A DNA stretch of 64,000 nucleotides from positions 1 to 64,000 of the forward strand of contig CAMVLW010000001.1 of the NCBI GenBank assembly GCA_947168445.1, in the 5' to 3' direction. Source of the stretch: an uncultured Clostridia bacterium. Its GTDB lineage: Bacteria; Bacillota; Clostridia; Oscillospirales; Acutalibacteraceae. The translations under genes were made by a program, and so were the position numbers. How positions within the stretch are numbered: the first letter of the stretch is position 1; every line of letters begins with the position of its first letter. Below are positions 5,841-13,610 of the stretch, in pieces. The notes below the pieces were generated by a model. It did not search any database, was not told where the DNA came from, and saw only the letters and a list, made by a program, of their open reading frames with translations.

Positions 5841-8445
5841 GAATTAATCCGTATTTCGTTTTTACTCTGTCGAGTTTTTCAAGCATAGGCAGCGCAAAGA
5901 AGAACAAAAACACCGTAGTCGAAAACGCGTGAACAATGTCATACGGCAAGCCCTGCGCGTAATAGGCTATGACAGTTTCCGTCGTGATTGGTACATGCGA
6001 TAGCACCAAAGAAGAAAAATTCATCACGCCGCCGTAAATCAGAATGGTAACGATGAATCCGAAAAAGCACAGCGCTCCCCTGCCCCGCGCCAAGAGCCCC
6101 TTTCGGAACAGCACACCCGCCAAAAAACCGATAATTCCCGCCGCGAACATCTGCCACGGCGTCCACGCGCCCTGACCGAAATAGATGTTGGAAACAAGCA
6201 TACCGACCGCGCCGACAATAAAGCCGGTTTCTCCTCCAAAGGCAACGCCGCTGATAATCACCAGCGCCAACACAGGTTTTATCTGCGGCAGCGCGACAAA
6301 CGCCGAACGTCCCGCAACCGTCAGCGCACAAAGCACAGCGATAATCACCAGTTCTCTCGCCTGCGGCTTTCTGCCCTCAAAAACCAAAAAGAACGGCAGC
6401 ATACATTCGAGCAGCACCAAGAGCGAGATAAACAGATACTTTTGGTCGTACAAAAACACATTGCCGACATAAATCGTTGCCGGAATCAAAAGTAAGATAC
6501 TCACCGCCGCCGCGACCGTGCGCTTTGAAAGCTTTTGCTTTTGCGGCTTGTCAACCGGGCGGTTTGATAATGAGCCAAAGGCAATCATCAGTATAACAAT
6601 CGGAACGGCAATCAGCAAAACACGCGCCCATAGCGGCAAGCTATCTGCCGGAAGGAACGGCAAATAGTTTAGATTCTGAAAAATCCCGGACAGCAAGAGC
6701 ACACTGCCGAAAAATCCAAACAGCTTTTTCCACAGCGGAAAGGGCTGTTTTTCATTTTTCTTAACCGGAGCAGGCTCCGGCGGCTTCCAATCCATCTTTT
6801 TCTTGGCAGGTGGTTCGGGAAGTTTTCCGGTACAGCAGTAAATTACGTCCTCCGCTGTCACCGCATCCGAAAGCAATTCCTTTGCCATACGCGCAGCAGA
6901 GGTGACATAGAAGCTGTTAGAGGAAAAGAACCGACGCGGCGTGTCCTGCGTCACCAGTTCGCCGTTGAACAACAGCATACAGCGGTGGCTGTATTTCGCG
7001 CAGAACTCCAAATCGTGACTAATCATGACAACCGCCACGCCCGCTTGCGTAACCGATGAAATGATTTCGGCAAACGCCGCCTTAAACTGCGCGTCCAAGC
7101 CCTTTGTCGGCTCGTCAAGAAGGAGCAGCTTCGGCTGCATCAAAAGCAGCTTTGCCAGCGCAGCCTTTTGCGACTCGCCGCCGGACAAATCAAAGGGATG
7201 GCGGCTGAGCAGACCGTCGATTTCACATAGCTCCGCAACGGATTGCAGGCGGGTTTCCCGTTCCACTTTCGAAATGCCGCTGCCGTCAAACACCTCGCTG
7301 AGTGTTTCCAAAACCGACTTTCCGTCCAAAATCATCTGCGGATTCTGCGGAAGGGTCAGGCATAATTCCAAATTCGAATTAACAGCGCCACGGTATGGTC
7401 GATTTGTGCCGTTAATCAGCGAAAGCAAAGTACTTTTCCCGGTGCCGTTGCCGCCCATAATCGTGAGAAACTCGCCCGTGTGAACCTCCAAGCTGAGGTT
7501 TTTTATCACGTCGGGGGCGTCTTTTTCATAGCGAAACCATGCATTTTTGATATTGACAACCACATCTCCGTGCGGCGGAATGTTTTCGGGAGGCAGCTCG
7601 TTCAGTGTATGCCATGAAGCGTAATCTTTTAGCCACGCCTTGCCCTGCGTTATCGTGACAGGACAGGCGGTTTTATCGTTTTCCACCGCGTCCCAAATAC
7701 GCATGGGAGCAGGCAAAGACAAAAAGCAGCCGCTGTTTTCCCGCCGCAAATTGCTGCCTGTGTTCGCGGGAATATCGTCGGAAATGATTTCACCGTTTTC
7801 AATTACCAGCACCCTGTCGCTGACAGGCAAAATATCCTCCAAGCGGTGCTCGGTGATGATGACGGTGGTGCCGATTTCGCGGTTGATTTTGAGCAGACAG
7901 GCGAGAAAATCCGCCGCCGCAATCGGGTCAAGCTGCGCGGTTGGCTCATCTAAAAGCAAAACCGACGGCTGCATTGCCATGACCGAAGCAAGGTTCAAAA
8001 GCTGCTTTTGACCGCCAGAAAGCTGAGATACTTCACTCTCAAAATAATGCTGAATACCGAAAAACGACGCTGTTTCCGCCACTCTGCGGCGAATCAGCGC
8101 TGTCGGAAAGCCGAGGCTTTCCAAACCGAAGGCGAGCTCGTGCCACACCTTGTCGGTGACAAGCTGCGTGTCCGGGTTTTGCTGCACAAAGCCAATCATT
8201 TCGCTCTGCTCCCGCAGAGAAAGCGACTCCACGCTTTTTCCGTTTATCAGGATTTCTCCCTGACGGATACCGTACGGAGCAAGCGCAGGCTTGAGTTGCC
8301 GCAAAAGCGTGCTCTTTCCGCTGCCTGAAAGTCCGCAAAGTGTGACAAACTCGCCGCTTTTGATTGAAAAATCAACGGATTTGAGAACGTCAACGCCTGT
8401 TTCGGGATAGCGAAAACTCAGATTTTTGACTGTAACCGCTTCCAT
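5836..8445 (-). CDS. ECF transporter fusion: two ATPases plus S component (predicted corrinoid)
   Basis: 869 aa. Domain 1 (about 1-225): ABC ATPase with Walker A 38-46 (GLSGSGKST), signature LSGGQ at 142-146, Walker B LLLDEP at 163-168. Domain 2 (about 295-510): Walker A 331-339 (GGNGTGKST), LSGGE at 420-424, Walker B near 441-446. A proline/lysine-rich linker (about 540-570) leads to a membrane region (about 572-869) with several hydrophobic helices, the last part resembling an ECF substrate-binding S component (VIIAVLCALTVAGRSAFV and GVAFGGETGFIVGAVGMLVSN). EcfA and EcfA' are often separate or fused as a pair; having the S component on the same chain is unusual. GGGAGGG precedes the ATG, and the start overlaps ecfT by 28 bp. 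Placement under a cobalamin riboswitch suggests a corrinoid substrate. Confidence 0.88.
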   Translation of the reverse strand: MEAVTVKNLSFRYPETGVDVLKSVDFSIKSGEFVTLCGLSGSGKSTLLRQLKPALAPYGIRQGEILINGKSVESLSLREQSEMIGFVQQNPDTQLVTDKVWHELAFGLESLGFPTALIRRRVAETASFFGIQHYFESEVSQLSGGQKQLLNLASVMAMQPSVLLLDEPTAQLDPIAAADFLACLLKINREIGTTVIITEHRLEDILPVSDRVLVIENGEIISDDIPANTGSNLRRENSGCFLSLPAPMRIWDAVENDKTACPVTITQGKAWLKDYASWHTLNELPPENIPPHGDVVVNIKNAWFRYEKDAPDVIKNLSLEVHTGEFLTIMGGNGTGKSTLLSLINGTNRPYRGAVNSNLELCLTLPQNPQMILDGKSVLETLSEVFDGSGISKVERETRLQSVAELCEIDGLLSRHPFDLSGGESQKAALAKLLLMQPKLLLLDEPTKGLDAQFKAAFAEIISSVTQAGVAVVMISHDLEFCAKYSHRCMLLFNGELVTQDTPRRFFSSNSFYVTSAARMAKELLSDAVTAEDVIYCCTGKLPEPPAKKKMDWKPPEPAPVKKNEKQPFPLWKKLFGFFGSVLLLSGIFQNLNYLPFLPADSLPLWARVLLIAVPIVILMIAFGSLSNRPVDKPQKQKLSKRTVAAAVSILLLIPATIYVGNVFLYDQKYLFISLLVLLECMLPFFLVFEGRKPQARELVIIAVLCALTVAGRSAFVALPQIKPVLALVIISGVAFGGETGFIVGAVGMLVSNIYFGQGAWTPWQMFAAGIIGFLAGVLFRKGLLARGRGALCFFGFIVTILIYGGVMNFSSLVLSHVPITTETVIAYYAQGLPYDIVHAFSTTVFLFFFALPMLEKLDRVKTKYGLIQ

Positions 8446-9305
8446 TGCAAGCCCTCCCTCACATTGAGAATCAGCGGCGTCAGCATCAGCGCACCGTAAA
8501 GCAGATAAAAAGCAATTGTGAACCCATCCGGCTCACTCCACTTAGCGGACGGGAAATAGCGGAATTTCATCTTTCCGAACGCCAACAACGCAATTAACGC
8601 TGCCGTTTCAAGCAAAATGAAAATCAGCACAGCACCGTCCCTTGCCGTAAATTGATAAAGTGAATAGGAAGTCCGTCCCTTTAGCCCGTAGCCGCGGCTT
8701 TTCATGGAATCCGCTGTTTCCACAGAGCCTTCCATCGAGCGGCTGACCATGACCGACATCACCCTTATCCCACGCTTAAAACGTGCTGAAAGCGACGTTT
8801 TGCCGGAGGGAGAAAGCTGCTTTTGCGCCTGCATCACCTGCTTAAACTCCGCGATAAAGCGCGGCACAAAGCGCAGCGCCATCGAGAGCACCAGGCTGAA
8901 CGCGGGCGAAATTCTGCCGAACAAATGCACCAGCTTGTCCGAGGTCATCACGCGGTTCCAGCAGGAAAACCACAGCACCACCGAGAACAGCACAGCCGAC
9001 GACGCAAAGCCGTAGACCACCGATTCCAGCGTCAGCGGATTCCCCCACGGAAGATATTGAATAATCGTCACACCCTGATGATTAAACAGCGGATTGAGAA
9101 TGATGATAAAAAACGCCGCCGGAAGCAAAAATTTCAGGCTGAGCACAGCAGCCTTTCTGCCGCTTAAATACAAGGCGTTTAAGAGCGCACAGAGCAGCGC
9201 AATCCCCAGACAGACAGGGTGCATATTAAACATGGAGAGAAAAATCACCGCAGCGAAAAAAGCCAGATTCACTGCCGGGTGAAGGTTGTAAAATGTTTCT
9301 TTCAT
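8418..9305 (-). CDS. ecfT: ECF transporter transmembrane component EcfT
   Basis: 295 aa from the chosen start, with four to six hydrophobic helices and the coupling-helix region VSRSMEGSVETADSMKSRGYG, which contains the Ser-Arg-Gly variant of the Ala-Arg-Gly motif that contacts the ATPases. EcfT joins the S component to the ATPase pair and transmits ATP-driven motion. The start at 9305 is one base after the stop of the upstream DUF4430 gene and has no clear ribosome binding site, so translation is probably coupled. An earlier in-frame ATG at 9374 would overlap that gene by 68 bp and is less likely. Confidence 0.85.
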   Translation of the reverse strand: MKETFYNLHPAVNLAFFAAVIFLSMFNMHPVCLGIALLCALLNALYLSGRKAAVLSLKFLLPAAFFIIILNPLFNHQGVTIIQYLPWGNPLTLESVVYGFASSAVLFSVVLWFSCWNRVMTSDKLVHLFGRISPAFSLVLSMALRFVPRFIAEFKQVMQAQKQLSPSGKTSLSARFKRGIRVMSVMVSRSMEGSVETADSMKSRGYGLKGRTSYSLYQFTARDGAVLIFILLETAALIALLAFGKMKFRYFPSAKWSEPDGFTIAFYLLYGALMLTPLILNVREGLQWKRLQSKI

Positions 9306-9306
9306 A

Positions 9307-10122
9307 TCATTCGGAATAATTAACAGGACCGCCGCCGATGTCATAGCCGAGGTTGCAGGTATAAAGCCACTCAATCACGTCGCCGTCTTTCACTTCATAA
9401 CGCGAACAGCCGTAATTTGGGAACCAATCGTTGACCTTGTAGTTCCAGCCGGAATTAGCGCCGCAGTCGAATTCATAGAGATTGCCGATACCCTCGATAT
9501 AGGCAGAATTGTAGAGCGGCGTGTAAGTGAATTCAAGATGAATATTTTTGTCCATGCAAACACGTTTCAGTACATCAAAAACACTTTCGCCCTTTTGAAA
9601 TTCCACCGTAATTGGCTTTAAAAGCCAGCCATCGGAGGGAACCAGCTCCCATTGCTCCTCATCCAGCTTGTCCATGTTGTCGAGAATCGTGGCACAGGAA
9701 ATCGAAATCGTACATTTCAGGGCTTCGTCCTTGATTTCCTGCTCCTGCGGCTCCACGGGAGCGGGCTTTCCCGAGGGAACCGGGTCGGTATTGTACTTAT
9801 CCTTTTTCGGCTCGGTTACGGGCTGTGCTTTCGTTGCGGGCTGTGTTGCCGCAGTTGTTGCCGGTTGTGTCGGAGCAACAGTTGTTGATGGATTGGTGGG
9901 AGAAGTGGCAGCGGGCTGCGTTGTCACAGCAACGGTGGTTTCAACCGTACTCGCTGCGATTGTGCTTTCAACCGTCGTCTGCACAACCGTTTCTGTCGCT
10001 GCCTGCGCCGCTTTTTTTGCCTGCTCCACATTGCCGCCGCTGAAAAAAGCAATTGCCAATGCCGCAATCACAACCACCGCGGCAATCACGGCGAGATAAT
10101 ACTTTTTAAAAAACTGCTTCAT
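9307..10122 (-). CDS. Membrane-anchored DUF4430 protein (predicted corrinoid receptor)
   Basis: 271 aa. A lysine-rich start and hydrophobic helix (about 10-28) form an uncleaved anchor or signal. A Thr/Ala/Pro-rich linker (about 35-125) would span the wall. The C-terminal third (about 150-268) is a DUF4430 domain (Transcobalamin-like C-terminal fold): SVFDVLKRVC, then SGWNYKVNDWFPNYG and KDGDVIEWLYTC match its core. Two pairs of cysteines could form disulfides. The lack of a dockerin makes it the likely membrane-proximal member that hands substrate to the ECF importer. Four-base overlap (ATGA) with the upstream barrel gene; the downstream ecfT starts one base after its stop. Confidence 0.82.
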   Translation of the reverse strand: MKQFFKKYYLAVIAAVVVIAALAIAFFSGGNVEQAKKAAQAATETVVQTTVESTIAASTVETTVAVTTQPAATSPTNPSTTVAPTQPATTAATQPATKAQPVTEPKKDKYNTDPVPSGKPAPVEPQEQEIKDEALKCTISISCATILDNMDKLDEEQWELVPSDGWLLKPITVEFQKGESVFDVLKRVCMDKNIHLEFTYTPLYNSAYIEGIGNLYEFDCGANSGWNYKVNDWFPNYGCSRYEVKDGDVIEWLYTCNLGYDIGGGPVNYSE

Positions 10123-11243
10123 GCTTCCACCTGCGCCAATCTCCGCTGCAATTGCAGCACGTCGGAAATCTCTAATCTGCCGCTGCGGTTAATGTCCGCC
10201 AAACGGCGCTGCGGTGCGCTGAGGGTTATGTCAAATTCCGCCAAGAACATTTGCAAATGGGTAATATCCTGAATAGAAAAAGCACCGTCGCCGTCCAAAT
10301 CATATACCGCCTTGCTGCAAACATCCGTCATATCATAAAGAGAAGTTTTCCGCTGCAAAAAACGCCTGTATGCCGTCAGCGCGTAGAACGCCTGCTCTGT
10401 TGCCATTTGATTATAGCCCTCGCCGGGCGTGTGCTCAAAGCCGTTTGCCACAGAATAGGTCATCATCTTATCCAAAACCGTCTGATTTTCCTTGATAAAA
10501 CGGCTGTCTGTCTGCGGGTCAATGCCGAGAGCCGTGAGCGCGACAATCATCTGCGCGCAGTTTTCGGTGTTAACATTTTGAAAGCTTGCAAAAGCCTTAC
10601 TTTCCAACGCCTGCGCAATCGCCTTCTGCACCTCGCCGTCATAAAAGCGGTACGGCGCAAGGGCTTGCAGCGCCATAGAGGTCATATCAACGTCGGACAC
10701 TGAGCCGGAAAATGCCCAGCCGCCGTCGGCACAGCGGGAATTCAAAATGCTTTCAATCAGCTTTTCCCGCGTAGCTGCCGGGTACTGACAGGAATCCAGC
10801 GCGAGCAGCGCCCAAATCGCACCGTTCACGCCCTGCTTTGTCACAAAGGACATGTCGGCAAGCGGCGCGGTCAAGTCGTAACCCGCAACATTTGCCGGGT
10901 CTTTTCCGATTGCCGAAAGCGCAAGAATCACGCGGGAATTCTCGGTGGATTTGTTGCGGCTGAGTTTAGCGCTGCCGTTTTGAGTGACATAGCTTTCCAC
11001 GTTTTGATAATACGCCGACGCGTCGCTTTCGCTGAGTTTTCCCGCTCTGGCAAGCCCCAACACGCGCCATTCGCCGCCGATAGAGCCGACCTGCGACACC
11101 GGCAAAGAGGCAAGATACTGCGCTGTGCTGTCTGTTTTTTCATCAAGCGCCTGTTGTGTGACTGCCGAAAAAGAAACGGCGGAACACAAAAATAGCTGCA
11201 AAGATATCATAAAAACCGTCAGCCGCTTTGCAAACTGTTTCAT
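10119..11243 (-). CDS. Secreted alpha/alpha-barrel (prenyltransferase/squalene-oxidase repeat) protein with dockerin
   Basis: 374 aa. Signal peptide at about 1-27 (lysine/arginine start, hydrophobic core, SFSAVT cleavage region). Residues about 40-300 carry helical repeats of the terpene-cyclase/prenyltransferase type, clearest in ADGGWAFSGSVSDVDMTSMA, ENCAQMIVALTALG and ATEQAFYALTAYRRF. This fold also forms the N-terminal domain of transcobalamin and intrinsic factor. Residues about 310-372 are a dockerin: two calcium-loop repeats starting DLDGDGAFSIQD and DINRSGRLEISD. Operon context suggests corrinoid binding rather than cyclase activity, and it lacks the membrane/terpene setting. GAGGGGAGAGG precedes the ATG. 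Confidence 0.82.
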   Translation of the reverse strand: MKQFAKRLTVFMISLQLFLCSAVSFSAVTQQALDEKTDSTAQYLASLPVSQVGSIGGEWRVLGLARAGKLSESDASAYYQNVESYVTQNGSAKLSRNKSTENSRVILALSAIGKDPANVAGYDLTAPLADMSFVTKQGVNGAIWALLALDSCQYPAATREKLIESILNSRCADGGWAFSGSVSDVDMTSMALQALAPYRFYDGEVQKAIAQALESKAFASFQNVNTENCAQMIVALTALGIDPQTDSRFIKENQTVLDKMMTYSVANGFEHTPGEGYNQMATEQAFYALTAYRRFLQRKTSLYDMTDVCSKAVYDLDGDGAFSIQDITHLQMFLAEFDITLSAPQRRLADINRSGRLEISDVLQLQRRLAQVEA

Positions 11244-11260
11244 TCCTCTCCCCTCTTTCT

Positions 11261-11288
11261 AAAAAGCCGCCCGCAAGGACGGCTTTTT
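11261..11288 (-). terminator. Intercistronic terminator in the corrinoid operon
   Basis: Minus-strand stem AAAAAGCCG/CGGCTTTTT with a 10-base loop, the T-run forming part of the 3' arm. It lies between the first and second genes and could partly stop transcription, giving more of the DUF4430-dockerin protein than of the downstream products. Confidence 0.65.
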
Positions 11289-11299
11289 GATTGTTAAAA

Positions 11300-12280
11300 T
11301 TACATTTCTGCCAAATAGCACTGCAACGCTGTCACGTCATTAATGGTGATTTTGCCGTCGCCGTTAAAATCGGCAATGGCAAGCTGCGCGTCGTCAAGCG
11401 TGATATACTCCGCAAGATAGCGCTGCAGCAGGGTTGCGTCATTGATGTTTGCTTTACCGCTGCCGTCCAAATCTCCAAAGGGACGGGAGCTGACATGCAG
11501 GGTATAGACAGTCTCCTCAGCAGTGCCCGACCAGGTGTTCATGCTCGGCCAAGCGGGATTGCCGATTCCGATAGAAACTGTGTCGCCGTCCTTCACAGTG
11601 AAAGGCTTTTTGTAGGGCAGGTGTGCGTCACTCTCAGGAAGATATTCGTTGAGATAGGTTTTTACCTGATAGTTTTTATTCAACGCTTCGGGAATAACGG
11701 AAATCTCTGCTTCGCTGCTGTCAATCAGCAAAATATAATTTGTGACAGACGGTGAAAAACTCTGTGCAAGCGTTCCGTCTTCTACCGTTAATCCCTGCAA
11801 AGAGGTGTCAAAATTGCCGTACAAGCTGCCAATATCCGCACCCCATGAGCAGGAATACTGCATCACAATCTCATCGCCCGCTTTTAAACCGCCGTTTGCC
11901 ACGGTGTAAGAGGTAGTCGCGTCGGAAGTAAACCAATCATTGAGCGTTGCCATCCAGCCGCCGCTGCCGTTGGCGGCATACTCCGCAAGACCGTTGACGG
12001 ACGAAATGTATCCGTAATCGGAAACGGTAAACTCATAATTGTTTTCCTTAATCACGCGCTCCAAAACCGATTCAACGGAATCTTCCCCGGTCAGCGCGGC
12101 GTTTGTGTCAATCAAAACGCCTGTCCACGGCGCGCCGCTTTCAGCGGAAAACATCTCGTTTTTTACAATTACCTTGACTGTGTTATTTTCCTTTGCCGAT
12201 ACGCTTACAGCCGCGTATACCGAAAGGAGCATCACAAATGTCAGTGCCAGTGAAATGATTCTTTTTGCTTGATTTTTCAT
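11300..12280 (-). CDS. Secreted DUF4430 protein with cadherin-like domain and dockerin
   Basis: 326 aa, first gene behind the cobalamin riboswitch. Signal peptide about 1-28 (VYAAVSVSAKE cleavage region). DUF4430 domain about 40-155, with the signature GGWMATLNDWFT and LKAGDEIVMQYSCSW. A cadherin-like beta-sandwich (PF12733-type) about 165-265: LTVEDGTLAQSFSPSVTNY opens it and ETVYTLHVSS closes it. Dockerin about 268-326 with two calcium loops, DLDGSGKANIND and DFNGDGKITIND, each followed by a helix ending in YLAE. Start chosen at the ATG at 12280, 3-8 bases after GGAGGA. Predicted role: extracellular corrinoid binding while attached to a cohesin. Ligand is inferred from the riboswitch and family. 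Confidence 0.85.
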   Translation of the reverse strand: MKNQAKRIISLALTFVMLLSVYAAVSVSAKENNTVKVIVKNEMFSAESGAPWTGVLIDTNAALTGEDSVESVLERVIKENNYEFTVSDYGYISSVNGLAEYAANGSGGWMATLNDWFTSDATTSYTVANGGLKAGDEIVMQYSCSWGADIGSLYGNFDTSLQGLTVEDGTLAQSFSPSVTNYILLIDSSEAEISVIPEALNKNYQVKTYLNEYLPESDAHLPYKKPFTVKDGDTVSIGIGNPAWPSMNTWSGTAEETVYTLHVSSRPFGDLDGSGKANINDATLLQRYLAEYITLDDAQLAIADFNGDGKITINDVTALQCYLAEM

Positions 12281-12293
12281 CTTTTCCTCCAAA

Positions 12294-12322
12294 TAAAAAA
12301 TGCTTTTCTATAAAGAAAAGCA
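12294..12322 (-). terminator. Riboswitch expression-platform terminator
   Basis: Minus-strand stem TGCTTTTC/GAAAAGCA (12322-12315 and 12308-12301) followed by TTTTTTATTT. The 5' arm can instead pair, as part of GTTGTGCTTTTC, with the upstream GAAGCACAAC (12370-12361), giving a competing antiterminator with a nested CCGCAG/CTGCGG hairpin. Confidence 0.8.
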
Positions 12323-12371
12323 CAACACAAGAAACCGCAGAGGCTGCGGCTGAATTTTCGGTTGTGCTTCT

Positions 12372-12510
12372 TCTTATCCAAGAATACAATCCAAGCCTGC
12401 GCGGAAGTAGCCCGACTCGTCAAAAGACACACGGTAATGAAAGTTGCTGCGGATTCGCACCGCATTCCCTATTACCCGCCCAACAGGACAGAACGCGCAA
12501 GCTGTAAAAA
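12372..12510 (-). ncRNA. Cobalamin riboswitch aptamer
   Basis: Minus-strand RNA carries the conserved cobalamin core: GGGAATGCGGTGCGAATCCGC (12469-12449, containing the GGTGcgAATCC element) and a B12-box-like GAGTCGGGCTACTTCC (12418-12403), separated by a variable region, with flanking sequences able to close a P1 helix. It lies between a sigma-A promoter and an intrinsic terminator and directly precedes the DUF4430-dockerin gene. High adenosylcobalamin or a related corrinoid would be expected to favour termination. The exact aptamer ends are approximate. Confidence 0.88.
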
Positions 12511-12530
12511 TTTTCAGTTTTTCAGGAATT

Positions 12531-12559
12531 ATTTTACCATATCAAAGGGATAACGTCAA
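12531..12559 (-). promoter_or_regulatory. Sigma-A promoter of the corrinoid operon
   Basis: Minus strand: -35 TTGACG (12559-12554), 17-bp spacer, -10 TAAAAT (12536-12531) with extended TGG. The -35 overlaps the stop codon of the EamA gene, so the riboswitch transcript starts immediately after it, near 12524. Confidence 0.8.
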
Positions 12560-13494
12560 TGCTTCCGCTTGAATTTGTCAAAGGGAAGCTGAACAAAAAT
12601 GACAGCGGCAAACATAATGACGCAGCCGAGAATCTGCATTGCGCTCAGGCTTTGGTCTTGCGTGAGAAAGCCCCATTTGTACGCGAGAAAGCTCGCCACA
12701 GCGGAAATGACGGACTCCATGCTCATAATCATCGCGGCAATGGTGGGGTTAAAATTGCGCTGTCCGAGGATTTGACAGGTGTAGGCAACGCCGCTGGACA
12801 TAATGCCGGTGTAAAGCACGGGAATCAAGCCGTTTTGCACCTGCTGCCAAGAGGGATTTTCAAAAATCAGCGCCAAAACACCTGCAAGCACCGCACTGAC
12901 AAAAAACTGAATACAGGCAAGCAGCACGCCGTTTGTCTGCGGCGCAAAAAAGTCAATGAGCATCATTTGAATGGTGAAAAACACCGCACAGGCAAGCACC
13001 AGCAAATCGCCGGCGGAAACCGAAAACTCGCCTGTAATGCAGAGCAGATACAAGCCGACAAGCGAAGCCACCGCACCGATCCAGACGGTAAAATGAACCC
13101 TTTTGCCGAAAAACAAGCCGAACAGCGGTATCAAAATGATATACAGTGCCGTGATAAAGCCCGCTTTTCCGGCAGAGGTTGTTTTCATGCCGTATTGCTG
13201 CAGCATGGTTGCCGTGCCCAGCGCCAATCCGCAGAGCGTGCCCGCGATAACGGTTGTTCTCAGCGGCACCTTTTTAATGGGAATCTCGTCGCTGTCAGCC
13301 AAGAACCGCGGCTTGAAATACTTTATCACGATAATCGGAATCAGCACAAAACAGCCGAGAAAGCTGCGCGCAGAGGAAAAGGTAAAGGGCTCCATATAAT
13401 CGTTGCCCATTGATTGAAACACAAAGGCAACGCCCCAGATTACCGCCGTGAGCGAAAGATAAAGCACGCTGCGCAAATTGTTGGATTTTGTCAT
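12556..13494 (-). CDS. EamA/DMT family transporter
   Basis: 312 aa with about ten hydrophobic helices in two EamA repeats. The first begins LYLSLTAVIWGVAFVFQ and the second around LLVLACAVFFTIQMMLIDF. DMT exporters/importers move amino acids or other small metabolites across the cytoplasmic membrane; the substrate is not evident here. GGAGGGG lies 6 bases before the chosen ATG at 13494. It has its own promoter and lies upstream of, not under, the riboswitch, so a link with corrinoids is not supported. Confidence 0.85.
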   Translation of the reverse strand: MTKSNNLRSVLYLSLTAVIWGVAFVFQSMGNDYMEPFTFSSARSFLGCFVLIPIIVIKYFKPRFLADSDEIPIKKVPLRTTVIAGTLCGLALGTATMLQQYGMKTTSAGKAGFITALYIILIPLFGLFFGKRVHFTVWIGAVASLVGLYLLCITGEFSVSAGDLLVLACAVFFTIQMMLIDFFAPQTNGVLLACIQFFVSAVLAGVLALIFENPSWQQVQNGLIPVLYTGIMSSGVAYTCQILGQRNFNPTIAAMIMSMESVISAVASFLAYKWGFLTQDQSLSAMQILGCVIMFAAVIFVQLPFDKFKRKH

Positions 13495-13520
13495 TTTAAC
13501 CCCTCCGGTCATACCCTGCT

Positions 13521-13549
13521 ATTGTAGCATGAACAGGCGCAAATTGCAA
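13521..13549 (-). promoter_or_regulatory. Sigma-A promoter of the EamA gene
   Basis: Minus strand: -35 TTGCAA (13549-13544), 17-bp spacer, -10 TACAAT (13526-13521) preceded by TGC. Confidence 0.7.
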
Positions 13550-13610
13550 GATGAATTCACCGATTCCGTTTCCGCTCATAAACTGTTGATGACAGCTTGG
13601 AGTTGGTTAT

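Noticed and set aside
9668..10099. Ala/Val/Cys-rich plus-strand frame
   Set aside because: It is the reverse of the Thr/Ala/Pro-rich linker of the anchored DUF4430 protein, so its repetitive look is a by-product.
12556..13494. EamA transporter as part of the corrinoid operon
   Set aside because: It has its own promoter and stops before the riboswitch promoter, so it is not under that control.
13550..13610. Fur box or promoter for feoAB
   Set aside because: No sequence close to the Fur consensus and no convincing -35/-10 pair on the plus strand.
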